Assembly (NCBI RefSeq): GCF_907164915.1
Contig: NC_061870.1
Location: 4,988,273-5,052,272 of the forward strand
DNA: 64,000 nucleotides
From: Impatiens glandulifera
Taxonomy: Eukaryota > Streptophyta > Magnoliopsida > Ericales > Balsaminaceae
Direction: 5' to 3'
Shown piece after piece: positions 41,384 through 53,149 of the stretch (position 1 is the first letter of the stretch; each line of letters begins with the position of its first letter). The translations under genes were made by a program, and so were the position numbers. Under the pieces are notes generated by a model. That model saw only the letters and a list, made by a program, of their open reading frames with translations. It did no database searches and was not told the DNA's origin.

Positions 41384-43001
41384 TGTTAGGATCAGGATCG
41401 CCAAAGGAGACTGGGGTCTCACTAATATCATTGTTAGAGGTTAATATCGGTCTCTATACTTCGCAAGTTGTCACAAACTCTTGAAACGATTTCAAGCACA
41501 GACATGTTTGTTTCAACTTGAAGCAACGCGTAATCGGTTTAGGAAACAACACAGAAAAGATATCACAACACAAAATTTATGGATGTTCGGATATAAAATC
41601 TTACGTCACCGCTTCTTCTCAAGCCTTTGAGAAGGATATTCACTAGAATATTTAGACCCTTTACAATGCTTATGTCAAACAATCGAGGCTTAATAACTAC
41701 TCGTTTTCGACCTCTCAATAATTTCATTATGTTGAACAGAAATGGATTCTGTCAACATATAATACTCACCACTCACACAACATATATGAAATTGTAATAC
41801 ACACTTGTAAGATTCTAACACTTGTGGATATTGAATAGCTTGTCAGAAATATAGATTGAGTAAAAGGTTGTTCAAGGAGTATGCAAGGTTTTTCCAAGGT
41901 AATCAGGTTCTCAAACTAGTTGAGCTTTGTTCTCTTAAATAGATATATGACAACGGTCATATTCTTCTTCTTCAATGAATATATTTCATTGATAGTACGT
42001 CGTTTCTTGAATCTGATTGGTTGAAGATCGGTATAGTAAAACAGATGGGATATCCTTTGATTTTGTTTGTACTCCGATACTAGTTCAACATAACATTAAT
42101 TAGATTAATGATTTCCAAGGAGCAATCAACATACATATTTATCTTCTAATGATTTGGCTGTCTGGAATAGTGTGATAGATAACTTCTCCAAGTAGACTAT
42201 ATCGGACTTATACCGAAATGGTAGTTTGAGTTAATTTGGCAGACTTCTGCTCCAAAGATATCTTTGACTGAAGTGGCAATGGAATGGTCTGGACGCTTGA
42301 AGAATATTCTATGTATTTACCGGATATATTTTGCCTAGCATTGATATAGAAATTGTCGGATGTCCTTTGAATAAAATTGTTTTAGCATATAACTGGTTCC
42401 GCTTCTTGTAACTAACCGGGAAAACTACCGAGCAATCTGCCGGTTGCGGCATTTGTGAATGACCGGTCAAACTACCGTTGGATGGATCCTACCGATTCCT
42501 CATATAATAAGACCAAAGTGAGGATACTACCGGTTCCGTTTCATTCATAGAACCGAAAAGATAGCCGAGCAGTTTACCGATTGCGTCGTCTTTCATAAAG
42601 TCGAAGATGCTACTGATCATTCTACCGGTTGCGCTTCTGATGTAGAACCGAATATACTACCGGTCTTCTACCGGTTGCGCCTATTTTATAAAACCGGAAA
42701 TATAAAACCGATTAATTATTCCAGTTGCGCCATCTTTATAAAACGAAGAGATAATACTGGTTACGCCTATTTAATAAATGGCCGAGCATATAACCGATCA
42801 TACTACGGGTTGCGCTGTCTTTTGTAAAGCTGAAGATGCTACCGATTCTGCTTCTTTATATTGGTTTACTGAATTTTGAAGCTGTCTTTAAGTAAAACCG
42901 AGCAGGATTATTTTCCGGTTTTCTTTATTCTTCACAAAATTAACTTGTTTAAGTTCTTAGATAATTAATTACTACTAATTAATTATCTAATTTATCTAAC
43001 A
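41384..43001 (-). repeat. 3' LTR of element F
   Basis: 1618 bp; plus-strand ends TGTTAGGATC and TTATCTAACA. It pairs with 56133-57818. It holds the TGACGT-hairpin block in reverse near 41600-41640 and a CCGGTTGCGCC repeat array. Confidence 0.92.
42430..42850 (-). repeat. About 40-bp repeats in U3 of element F
   Basis: CCGGTTGCGCC then TCTTTATAAAACCGAAGAT recurs near 42440, 42578, 42624, 42680, 42720, 42756 and 42807, with much variation. The other LTR has the same array at about 57205-57670. Confidence 0.75.
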
Positions 43002-43357
43002 ATTTTGCTCTTTTTGATTATTTAATCTAAATATTCAAAATCTTGTAATCGTTGGCCACTTATTAAGTTAATTTTCATTTGATTATAAAAATATATGCAT
43101 CTTTGATAGTTTAGAAGAAATTATCAAAGCCTGTTTGTTTTATTAAAAACGGTGATCTGGTTTCTTGCAATTTCTCCCTTTTTGATTGTTTTAACTTTAA
43201 AACTATCAAACCAACAATTTTAAAAGCAGATTTATCATGAGACATTCCTATTTAATGAGCATAATGATAAGTAGAGTTAGTAATGTAAACCAGATGTTCA
43301 ACCCAATGGTACATAAGTAAAATCAAAATAGATAAGGGGTAGATAGAAGGGAAGGAT
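43002..43357 (-). other. Two polypurine tracts of element F
   Basis: ATTTTGCTCTTTTTGATT beside the LTR (43002-43019, decayed) and TTTCTCCCTTTTTGATT at 43171-43187. Both are followed by AT-rich repeats of AATATTCAAAATC or AAACTATCAAACC type. Confidence 0.78.
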
Positions 43358-46354
43358 TTAGTGTCTTCCTCTTTTCAGTTTTGAAACCGGTTGTGAGAGG
43401 TCTTCTTCTATCCATTTTGACTTGAAGCCCTGATTTGGTTGACCGGTAGTGTTGGTTTCAGGATCGTTGTAAAGTGAGCTCCCACCACCTCTTCGTATTC
43501 TTCGGCTTGACCGAGCACTTCGTGGAATTTTTTGTGGGGATACTTCCGGTTGAGGCTGAGGCTTTTCAATTCTACATCTTCATGTCAATGGTACATCATC
43601 CTCTGGTATTTCATCTTCCGAAAATTCATTCTTTGGTGTTTTATTCTTCGCTGCCTTAGATATCTTAGACTTCTTTCGTTTAACCGCCTTAGACTTTTTG
43701 GCGGTAGGTGTTGGCACATATGTATCATCTGCATTAAGTTCCTCCTAAAGACATCGTGCAACCTCTTCATGAGCTTGTTCAGCAACTTTAGCTTTAGCAT
43801 ATTCATCTTCCTAAATACGATGGGCAGCTTCTTCATGCTCCCTTAATTTTTCGGCATCGGCAGCACTTTGAGATTTAACCATCTCTTAAAGTTGTGATGA
43901 TACAACTTCGACGGCCGAGGGTGTCTTGGTGATGATAGGCTTTATTTGTCCCAATTCCTGTCTTACCTTTGCCAATCCTTGATTGTGAGACCTTGACGAG
44001 GATGCTCACTCGCTGTCCATGTTATCCAATCGGGCTTCTATAGATGCTTGTCATGGAGCTAAAATATTTCGAAGCATCTGCTTAGTGTCCGGCCTTGGGA
44101 TTTCTTCAAAGGTGGATCGAGTTGAGCCGAGAGCACGAGATTGAAGAGGTAAAACACCATGAGAACTGATTTGAAGAGACCATTATGTGCAGGCCGGTCT
44201 TTCAACACTATCATTCTTCGTTTTGTTATTATGATCAGAGGACTTACCCGATAGAGATTTGGCAGGAATTTTGATTTCATTTTCGGCAAGTAGTGGGTTG
44301 GAGTTGGCGGTATCTTATCCGTCCTCATTTTCTTCATTTGAGGTTGACCCTAGCAATCTAGAGTTTAACTCGTCAGCTGAAGTGACTTTGTTTCTATTGG
44401 TAACCTCCTCCCAAGCCTGTTTAGAGAAACCATGATATTTTTCTTTGACACATCGTCCTTTGACCTCATACCCATCAAACAGCTCTCGTTCCTCAGATGG
44501 AGTCCAGGTAGGCTTAGACGTTTGACCCTTTTCAATTAACGGCTGCTCGACTTCGACAATTTGAGTTTCACCTTGAGGGAGAATAGGCCCTTCTTCAACC
44601 AGTACGGGCATTGGAGTGCTACTCTCAAATTTTGAGATGATTAAAAGGAAATCCTCTATGACAGCTTTTAGTAGCAGAATTACATTCGTATCCGATCTTG
44701 TTTTTATCTCCCATTAAGTTGAACTCTTTCTCGCATTTTTCAATGATCAGAAGTAATATTTTTCTTCTAGTGGAGGCCTCCACAAGTTCAGTTCTTAGTA
44801 GAGCCTCAGTGACATAAAGTTTTAGTCAAAGAAAAGATCACTTGTTCCAAGGACAGGAGGGCAAACCACTTCTTCTCTTCTGAGCCTTGCATTTTCCCAC
44901 GCATAAAAAAGATCTATGGTTTCACTTGCTTTTTCATTAACTTCTTTGAGAATAAGTTTAACAGTTTCCTCAGCTTCTACGTCGTTTTTGTGAGGGGCCG
45001 GGATTGTGTCATCTTTTATTGGCTTGACGGTGTTCGAAACAACACTCTTGATCATCTTCTCTTTTAAAATAGGAGTGTCCACAATATCGGTTGGGATCTT
45101 CTCCTGATTCTCTTAATTTACATAGGTTTGACCGGTAGTTGTCTTCTCCGGATGACCGATTTCTAGTACAGTGGACTGATCGGTTTTAGGTGGAGATGAC
45201 CGATCGGTTTTATCAACATTTTCCTGATCGGTTTCAGCCATCCGACCAGTTTCATTAACATCTTTTATCCAATCGGTTTCAGCCATTCGATCGGTTTTCT
45301 CAACAACCTGTTGTATAATGTCAGATACTACCGATTGAACCTCTAAAAATGTAGGCTTAATCGTAGTATTAGGGAGTACCAAGGCTTCCTTCTAAGGGTG
45401 AACAACAGTTGTAGCATCAAAAAGAGGTGGGATTGAAATATTTACCTCAGGTTGAGTTTTCGGTTTATGAGGAAATCTCATTTGTCTCCTTCTATCTTGT
45501 CTTAGCTAGGCTACCAACGCTGGCGGTAGACTCGGTGGCAGACCAAAGTCTTTTCATTGATTCTGATTGGTCGTCTGGATTGGGAAGATTAAAACCACTA
45601 TCGATCTTTTCGCTAGCGAATTCTGCGCCAGTCGGTTGTTGGCTAGGGATCCAGACATGGATCCTTTGCCCTTGCTTATTCGAACGAAGTATCTCCCCTT
45701 TCTTAAGATTTTTCTTAGGGAAGAGGAGTACTTAGGGTGGTAGGGACGTTTAAATGATTCAGAATCTAACTGATCTGCATTGCGTAGGCAAGATTTCTCA
45801 TGGATTTTGGAGTCACCATCTCACATAGTATGTTGAAGAGAACAAGTCCCCAGTTTATCTTGTCGCCTCTTACAATAACGCCCATCATGTCGAACTTTAA
45901 TTCAGTTAGGCTGTCGAAATCTCCGCCTTTCCCTTGTAGTGCTTTGGAGGTGATGTCGCATAGAACTCGGTATTCGCATTTCAGGGACTTCTTCTTTTTG
46001 TTAAATTGTATTGGAATGTCAGTATCAGAAAATAGCATTTGGAAACGGGATGTCGAGGTATGTGATAGTTCTTTTAAAAAATCCTGGCCCCTTTTTAGAA
46101 GTTTCAGAACTTCGGCAAAGAGACTTTTGGTGATGGTGAACTCCACACCGTTAACCTTAGCCATGATAGAACCGTCCACTAACCTCACCGTCCGGAAGAA
46201 CTCACGACCCGCTTCAGGGTAATAGATCGTCGGTCCGTCCAGAAAGTTCCTCAAAAGATTGGATTAATGTCCGCATCTTGACCAATCCTCCACGATTGAT
46301 TCATTTAAAGTTAACCTGGATAATATGATTAAACAAGGCATTATCTCTTCCCAT
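43358..46354 (-). pseudogene. acc3 of element F
   Basis: Starts at 46354 (MGRDNALFNHII), the same start as in B and C, but has a TGA at codon 18 and a frame change. The domain is clear from 46254 (RNFLDGPTIYY, LKLLKRGQDF for the LP stretch, KINWGLVLFNIL near 45840). The acidic and Thr-rich part repeats a unit with DQSTV / TDRMAETD (45382-45113). The coiled-coil part lies in 45082-44059, and the basic tail (KKSKAVKRKKSK near 43690) ends at a TAA at 43358-43360. Several frameshifts. It is longer than in A-C because of the repeats. Confidence 0.75.
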
Positions 46355-46486
46355 TGTAATGATTTTAGTTTGAACGAAGAAGGTGAAAGAGTGTATTTTC
46401 TAGAGAGATGATAGAGCAAAAGGGAATTTTTAGGGTTTTTTATGAAGAAAGTTAAGTTGATAAAATCCTGAAATCCGGCATGCTTT

Positions 46487-46497
46487 CCTTTTATATG
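46487..46497 (-). promoter_or_regulatory. TATA box for acc3 of element F
   Basis: CATATAAAAGG on the minus strand, about 135 bases before the ATG at 46354. The rest of 46355-46913 is AT-rich, with a decayed palindrome CGGTT/AACCG near 46850-46873 after acc2. Confidence 0.58.
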
Positions 46498-46913
46498 ATA
46501 AGTTGTGCTGGTTGAGAGATTGATTGCCAAAATAGGTAATGAACCGTCACTTTTAAAATATGTGTTCCCACGCCCCCCAAAATCGGAAAAATTGGCGCCT
46601 CATTTTAAAATAGATCTTTTCCCAAGGCATGAATTAAATGCATGAATATAACCGTTTAAATTTAATTAATACTTAAAAAATATTTATTAACTGCAGCTTA
46701 ATAAATAACTGTTTCATTAATTAAAATACCGATTCAAAAATGGTATAACCAGTTTTAAACTTTAATTAATATTTTAAGAACATTTATTGAACGTAATTTA
46801 ACAAGGAACTTCATTAATTAAATAAATGTCGATTCAAAGTGAAATCATCGGTTTTAGGGAAAAATAACCGGTTTACATTCATTTAGGCTAAAATAACATA
46901 AAACAATAAAATT

Positions 46914-47637
46914 TTATATTTCATCCCTTATAATATGTGCTTCTTCAATCCTATTAATCCAACTTTTGACCTTTTGTTTGGTCAAAATATTGGATGATGT
47001 CACGTACGTTCCTGGTCCAAGATTGATATTGAGGGAAAGGAGGATACTGCTGATTTGAGAAATATATCCGATCATTGTCCTTAGTAAAAAAATCACTTTC
47101 TTTAGATTTTCAAAGATAACATGTGACCAATTGATTGGAATGCCACAGACTATGGCGATCATAATTTCGAATTTTTCTTTGTGCAGAAGTGAGTAGATTC
47201 CTTTGCCATGATTGATCTACAAACTAAGTCACTAAGGATCTGAATGTGTGGACATAACCTGGATTTGATTCCATGAGTTTCTAATGGAGTTCGAGAGTTC
47301 AAGAAAAATAAGGACATCTCTTGGATGATGTTATCCGGGGATGGAGGAAATTCGGAGAACCCCTCGGTGGGAAGATCAAAGAGTAGATTGAGATATTCCT
47401 CTTCAACCATGATGGATTCTCCTCCCACTTTCGAAACGACAAAACCGTCAACCACTCTAGCATTTACGAAGAACTCAACGACTTATTCTTAAAAAATCGT
47501 TTGAGATCCTTCAAGAAATTTTCGTAGCCCAGTACTTTCCAAAGGTTGAACACTATTTCGGGAGTTTCACAATATTCAAGGGATAGAACTAAATCGAAAT
47601 CGACAAGAAGGGTAGTTCGAGTAGAGGCAAGATTCAT
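46914..47637 (-). pseudogene. acc2 of element F
   Basis: Starts at 47637 (MNLASTRTTLLVDF) and has frame changes near 47480 and 47160. It keeps FDLPTEGFSEF (near 47365), HIQILSDLVCRSIMAKEST (near 47230), INWSHVIFENLKK (near 47110) and LGPGTYV near the end. Its start MNLA is shared with acc1 of F, suggesting exchange or common origin between the two. Confidence 0.75.
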
Positions 47638-47725
47638 TTTTGAAGAGGAAACATAAGGAACAGATTTCTAGATTGTTAAGGAGATCTGAGATGAAATTGT
47701 TGTGTGTTGTTCATAGATATATCAT

Positions 47726-47736
47726 CTTTAAATAGG
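47726..47736 (-). promoter_or_regulatory. TATA-like box for acc2 of element F
   Basis: CCTATTTAAAG on the minus strand, about 90 bases before the ATG; the same form precedes acc2 of B. The stretch 47737-48156 holds nothing else that I can name. Confidence 0.55.
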
Positions 47737-48156
47737 CATATGAGACCGCTCAAGATAATCCTAAAGTCTATTGGGCAAAAGGATCTAGCCGTTATGATAG
47801 TCATGAATATGAGTATTAAAAGACATGACTTTTCACGTTGCCCAAAGAATGACTTTTTGATACTCGAAATCATATTTGATTATCAAAGACAACTTTTCAA
47901 ACGTGCTTCCGAAATGGTTCACAAGAATAGCCGGACAATTTTTTTTTCTAAGTGACCACTCATTTATCTGGGCGAAGAACCGAACCGATTGGTTTCATGA
48001 GAAGCGACTACTTCTCCCTGAAAGTATGCCCAGTTTTTATGAGAGCAGTGTAATAAGGACATAGATGAAAATCAATGTTCTTACTTAATTAATCATTCTA
48101 AATGAACCACAATTTCATTAATACTTGTGGAAACAAAAGTTAAATAAAAACATTAC

Positions 48157-48190
48157 ACAACCGGTTCATGATGCAAAATGACCGGTTTGT
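48157..48190 (-). other. Palindrome after acc1 of element F
   Basis: AACCGGT and ACCGGTT around a loop containing ATTTTGCATCATG in reverse, the equivalent of the palindromes after acc1 in A, B and C. Confidence 0.68.
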
Positions 48191-48229
48191 TTTCCAAACG
48201 AAGTTATTTGATAGATTTGGATCCGAACA

Positions 48230-48969
48230 CAACTGGCTTGGGGATCCGAGATTCATTTCTTTTATGATTCTTGCTCTTTCCACCCTTTCGATATACACTT
48301 GCACCCTTTCCTTTATAAGAAGTTGGGATGGGTGAAGTATAGCTCCAGGACCAAGATAGATGTCGATGTCAAAGAAGAGACCACATAGTTGGGGTGCCTA
48401 GCCGGTCATTATCTTATCTAAAGAGATTATTTTCTTCAGATTGTCGAAGATCACATTCGACCAGTTTATGGGAATACCTTTTGTGATGGCAATCATTATT
48501 TCAAAGGTCCTTTTGGAATAGAGATTGGTTGATTCCTTGGCGAGAATGTGTTTGCCAATAATCTCACTAAGGATCTGAAATTTGGTTTGTAGGAGCGATT
48601 TAACTCCATGAGTTTCGATCGGATTTAAAGAATGAGAGAAGTGGTGAAGCATCTCATTGATGACTTCACTTGAGAATGAGAAGCCAGAGAAACCTTGAGT
48701 CGGAAGCTCGCAGCTTCGTGCGAAGTATTTCTCATTGAAGACGAATTGTTTGCCTTGAACCATAGCAAGGATAAGGTCCCCACGGATCACATTGGCTTTC
48801 TTGAAGAATTCAAGAATTACCTCTTTATTTATAGAATAACGGTCCTCAAGAAAGGGTCTTAAACTAGTTGATTCAAGAGACCTAAACATAGAGGAAACCG
48901 CTTCATCTCCACAAGATAGGACAAATTCGAAATCTACGAGAAGAGTGTTATTTTAAAGGCTAGATTCAT
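48230..48969 (-). pseudogene. acc1 of element F
   Basis: Starts at 48969 (MNLA), has a frame change and stop within 12 codons, then reads LLVDFEFVLSCGDE and on through an open part 48889-48398 with FLEDRYSIN, LPTQGFSGF, INWSNVIFDNLKK. A TAG follows in place of the residue before the PQLCGL stretch; the end is not certain, about 48230. Confidence 0.72.
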
Positions 48970-49849
48970 CTTTTGAAAATAATCTTTTGTTGAGAGATGA
49001 TTATTTACAAGATTTTCATATGTGAGTTGTTCGGTATTATGAGAGCGTCATTAAATAAAAGGAGTCACAACTTGGAATACATCATAGATACTATTGGATA
49101 AGAAGGGATTTCATCCTAAATTTAAAAAAATGTAGCCGTTTTATTTCTTGAAAAATAATTTTTAATTGAGATGTTAGTCTTTCCAATTTGAACGGTGATA
49201 GACATAGGTCTTCACGTTGTTTGAGGAATGACTGTTTGCTTTTTCACAAGGAATATATTCAAATAAATACTGATAAACACTAGCCAGCTGTCCCATTTTG
49301 AATGAAAAATGAAACTACCGAAATTTTCATGTAAATAATCAGTCGGCTGTTTGTAAATTTGGTATTAATGAGATCTATTATTTAATCCTGAAGAAAAACT
49401 GCTTCCTCTTGGAACCATAGATTTTATCGGGCGGTAGTTGTTCAGCTAAGAATAACTAATCGGTTATCCATTTTACTTAAGTCGTTCGGTTTTGTTTACA
49501 TTTATTTCGGTAGAGTGATTTTGCTGATTTCAAAATGAGGGAGTTGTCTGGTTTTATTTGTCTAAGACTTTTTCCTTCTAAATTTATGCACATGAGAAGT
49601 TTTTAGGGGAGTGAAAAGTATGAGTGTCCGACCAGTTTTGGAAAGTACCGATATTTTGAAAAATCCGATTGGTTTTTAAGAAAATACTGAAGTCACGGTT
49701 TTCTACTAAGACGACATTTTTGAGAAGCGAGAGCTTCTTCATGAGAATGTGCTCGGTTTTTCATTAATGTAATGTGTAGAAGAATTTTTCTTTTTGAGGG
49801 AGTTTCTCCCTAAATGCATGCCGGTATTTTAGGGAATGATTTGGTTACT
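48970..49849 (-). promoter_or_regulatory. Post-pol spacer of element F
   Basis: About 880 bp without a conserved frame. It is diverged from the spacers in A-C. No firm TATA box was found for acc1 of F; TTTTATTTAAT lies near 49045-49060 in reverse. Confidence 0.4.
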
Positions 49850-52800
49850 ATCAGCAAGACCCAAAATATTTCTAAGGTAAGAGAACTTAGCCTCCTAGAG
49901 TGGTTTGGTGAAGATGTCGGCCATTTGCTGGTTGGTTGACACATATTCTAGCCGAATTTGCTTATGTGTCACATGTTTTCGGATAAAATGATCTCATATA
50001 TTGATGTGCTTTGTCCTCGAGTGTAACACAGGATTATATGTAATTGCAATGGCGCTTGTGTTGTCACGGAATATTTGGGACTCCTCAGCTGTAATATCGA
50101 AATCTCTTAGCTATTGTTGAATTTAGAGAAGTTGAGAACAGCAGGTGTCGACTGCAAGGTACTTTGCTTCTACTGTTGAAGTTGCAACAGATGTTTGCTT
50201 CTTGCTGTACAAGGATACGACTCGGTCACCTAAGAACTAGCAAGTTCCGCTGGTACTTTTTTTTGTCTACTTTACATCCTGCATAGTCTGCATCAGAATA
50301 ACTTGTTAAATTGAAACTTGAATCCTTCGGATATCATAGTCCCACATCTTGAGTTCCCTTAAGATATTTCAATATCATTTTAGCAGCAATATAATGATAT
50401 TATTTAGGATTAGCCTGAAATCTCCCGCAGACTCCAACCGCAAATAGAATGTCCGGTTGTCATGTTGTTAAATAGAGATGTGAGCCAATGATTCCACGAT
50501 ATGTCGTGATGTCAATACTCTGACCATCTTCATCCTTATCTAGATTGATGGAGGAGCTCATTGGAGTTAAGGTAACAGAACAAATTTCCATGCGAAACTT
50601 CTTTAATAGCTCTTTTGTATACTTGGCTTGATTTATGAATGTGCCTCCTTCGATCTACCAAACTTGAAGGCCTAAGAAGAAACTCAATTCCCCCATCATA
50701 CTCATTTCAAACTTGTCAGTCATCATTTTAGAAAATTTGTCACATAATTTGGGATTTGTTGAACCAAAAATAATGTCATCTACGTAGATTTGTACAAGTA
50801 ATATATGTTCGTTTTTCTCAAACTTGAATAGAGTTTTGTCTACAGATCCTATGGTAAAATCGTGATCAAATAATAACTTTGTAAGTATATCATACCACGC
50901 TTTAGGTTCTTGTTTAAGACCATAAAGAGCTTTTTCCAATCTATAAACATGACTAATCAATGCAGGATTTTCAAAACCAGGAGGTTGTTCAACGTATACC
51001 CCTTTATTTATGATTTCATTAAGGAAAGCACTCTTAACATCCATTTGAAAAACTTTGAAATTTTTAAAAGTAGTAAATGCTAGAAAATTATAATAGCCTC
51101 TAATCTGGGGACATGAGCAAATGATTCTTCAAAATCAATGCCTTCTTCCTGTTTGTATCCTTGGTCCACTAATCTAACATTATTCCTCGTAACTAAACCG
51201 TTTTCATTGAGTTTATTTGGAAAGGCCCATCTAGTTCCAATGGCAGATTGATTAGCTGGTCTTGGAACTAGATGCCAGACTCTTGCATTGCTAAAATCCA
51301 ATCGGGATATAGTTGTGCTTCATCCACATTTTTCGGTTCAATCTATGAGATGAATGCAGAATTTGCATATTCTTCTAACAATTGATGCCTAGTTCTAATG
51401 GGCACAAAGGGATTACCTATAATTAGCTTAGGAGGATGATCTTTGTTCCATTTAAAGTTTGGTTGTGAAATTCTTTTTGACCGACCGGTTATTTAATCAA
51501 GGTTAGATAGACCGGTAGGCTGATCAATGTCAAGTCGACCGGTTTCCTCAGCAATTTTCGAGGCATCAACTTCCTGTTGTGGAACAGCTTGATCTTGCTG
51601 AACTTCAGTGTTATTAACCAGTTGATCATAAACAAATTTTCGGTGGACTTGTACTTCATCTTCACTATCAGATTGGATATTAATATTTTTCAGTTTGTTA
51701 GATAAGTCATTGGTTAAGAAAGTGTTACTTTCAATAGATTCATCAAATACAACATGGGATGATTCTTCAATATTAAGGGTTCTATTAATATAGACTCTAT
51801 ATGCTTTACTAACTTCATAATATCCTAACATGATACCAACATCCAATTTAGCGTTAAAAGCGATCAAATAGTTTTTGCCATTTTTGTGGATATAACACTT
51901 ACAGCCAAAGATCTTAAAATACCATATATTATGAACCTTGTTATGGTAAACCTTAAAAGGCATTTTGTTAAGACGTTTATTTATAATGGACCGTTTTTTA
52001 GTATAGCATGCGGTATTAATAGCCTATGCCCAAAGTTTTTGAGCGACACCTGAATCGACTATCATGGATCTTGCAGCTTCCTTGAGGGTTCGGTTTCTCC
52101 TCTCAGCTAATCCATTTTGTTGAGGATTTCTAGCACTAGACAACTCGTGTCTAATACCGGATTCCTCATGATATGAGGTTAAAATTTCATTAGTAATTTC
52201 GGTGGCTCTATCACTTCTAATTTTGTTAACGCGTGCATATTTTTCATTTTGTACTCTTTTAAGCATTTTAATCAGATTTAGGGTTTCTTGATCTTTAGAT
52301 ACTAAGAATATAACCAGGTAAATCTAGATTAATCATCAATAATTACTAGAGTGTGGTTCAATCCTCCTAAACTAGTTACTGTAATCGTGCCAAAAAGATC
52401 CATATGAAGGAGTTCTAAGCATCTACCAGATTGAATGTTTCCTTTACTTTTTAAAGTTGATTTAATTTGTTTACCCATTTGACAAGCATAACATACCTTA
52501 TCTTTTGAAAGCATCATATTAGGAATGCCTCGAATTAACTCTTTAGTGCATATGTAGTTGATTGTTTTAAAATTCAAGTGGTTTAGTCTTTTGTGCCAAA
52601 GTCAATTTTGATCATTTTTAGGAATCATGCAAACAGAGTTAGGACACCTAATTTTGCAGTCTACTTTATATATGTCTCCTATCCTATGCCCTATTAATAA
52701 AATACTTCCTTGTTGGTTCTTAACTAAACATGTTTGTTTGTGGAATTCGACAATATATCCTATATCACACATTTGGTTGATGCTAAGCAAGTTATACTAT

Positions 52801-53069
52801 AGATTTTCAACAAGTAACACGTTATTTATGGTCAGGTTGACATGAAAAATCTTACCCATTCCCACATCCTTACCCTTAGAGTTGTTACCGAAAATGATCT
52901 TTGAACCGGATTCTTTCATAATATCGGTTAACAACTTGTTGTTTCTTGTCATGTGTCTTGAACACCCACTGTCCAAGTACCATTCCAAATCCTTCAGTCG
53001 CTTAATCTGTTTACCCTTCAAAATACAACTATTTACACCTTTTTGGTATCCATATTTAATTGGGTACAT
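49850..53069 (-). pseudogene. pol: pol of element F: protease, integrase, RT, RNase H
   Basis: Protease box WYLDSGCSRHMTR near 52990 keeps DSG. The pre-integrase part with HHCC residues is at 52620-52470 (CYACQMG), integrase at 52440-51493 (MDLFGTI, SDRATE where SDRGTE is expected, LAERRNRTLKEAARSM). RT is in 51301-50655 with [10 protein letters not shown] and YVDDIIFGS (near 50780), RNase H in 50650-49850 with stops. The RNase H lesions include changes in the CDNTSAI box. More than eight breaks. Order and motifs are as in C, which supports one lineage. Confidence 0.88.
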
Positions 53070-53149
53070 GGTTAATTAGTCCCTTGGGAATCCATACTCG
53101 AATTATTCGAATGAATCTCCTTGTTATAGTCTTAATAGTTCTACTTGTA

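Noticed and set aside
40996..41484. 162-codon frame as a complete gene
   Set aside because: Its last 30 codons are LTR sequence of F; the rest is the pol of D.
43474..43846. Plus-strand hydrophobic frames (61 and 104 codons)
   Set aside because: Antisense shadow of the Lys-rich tail of acc3 in F.
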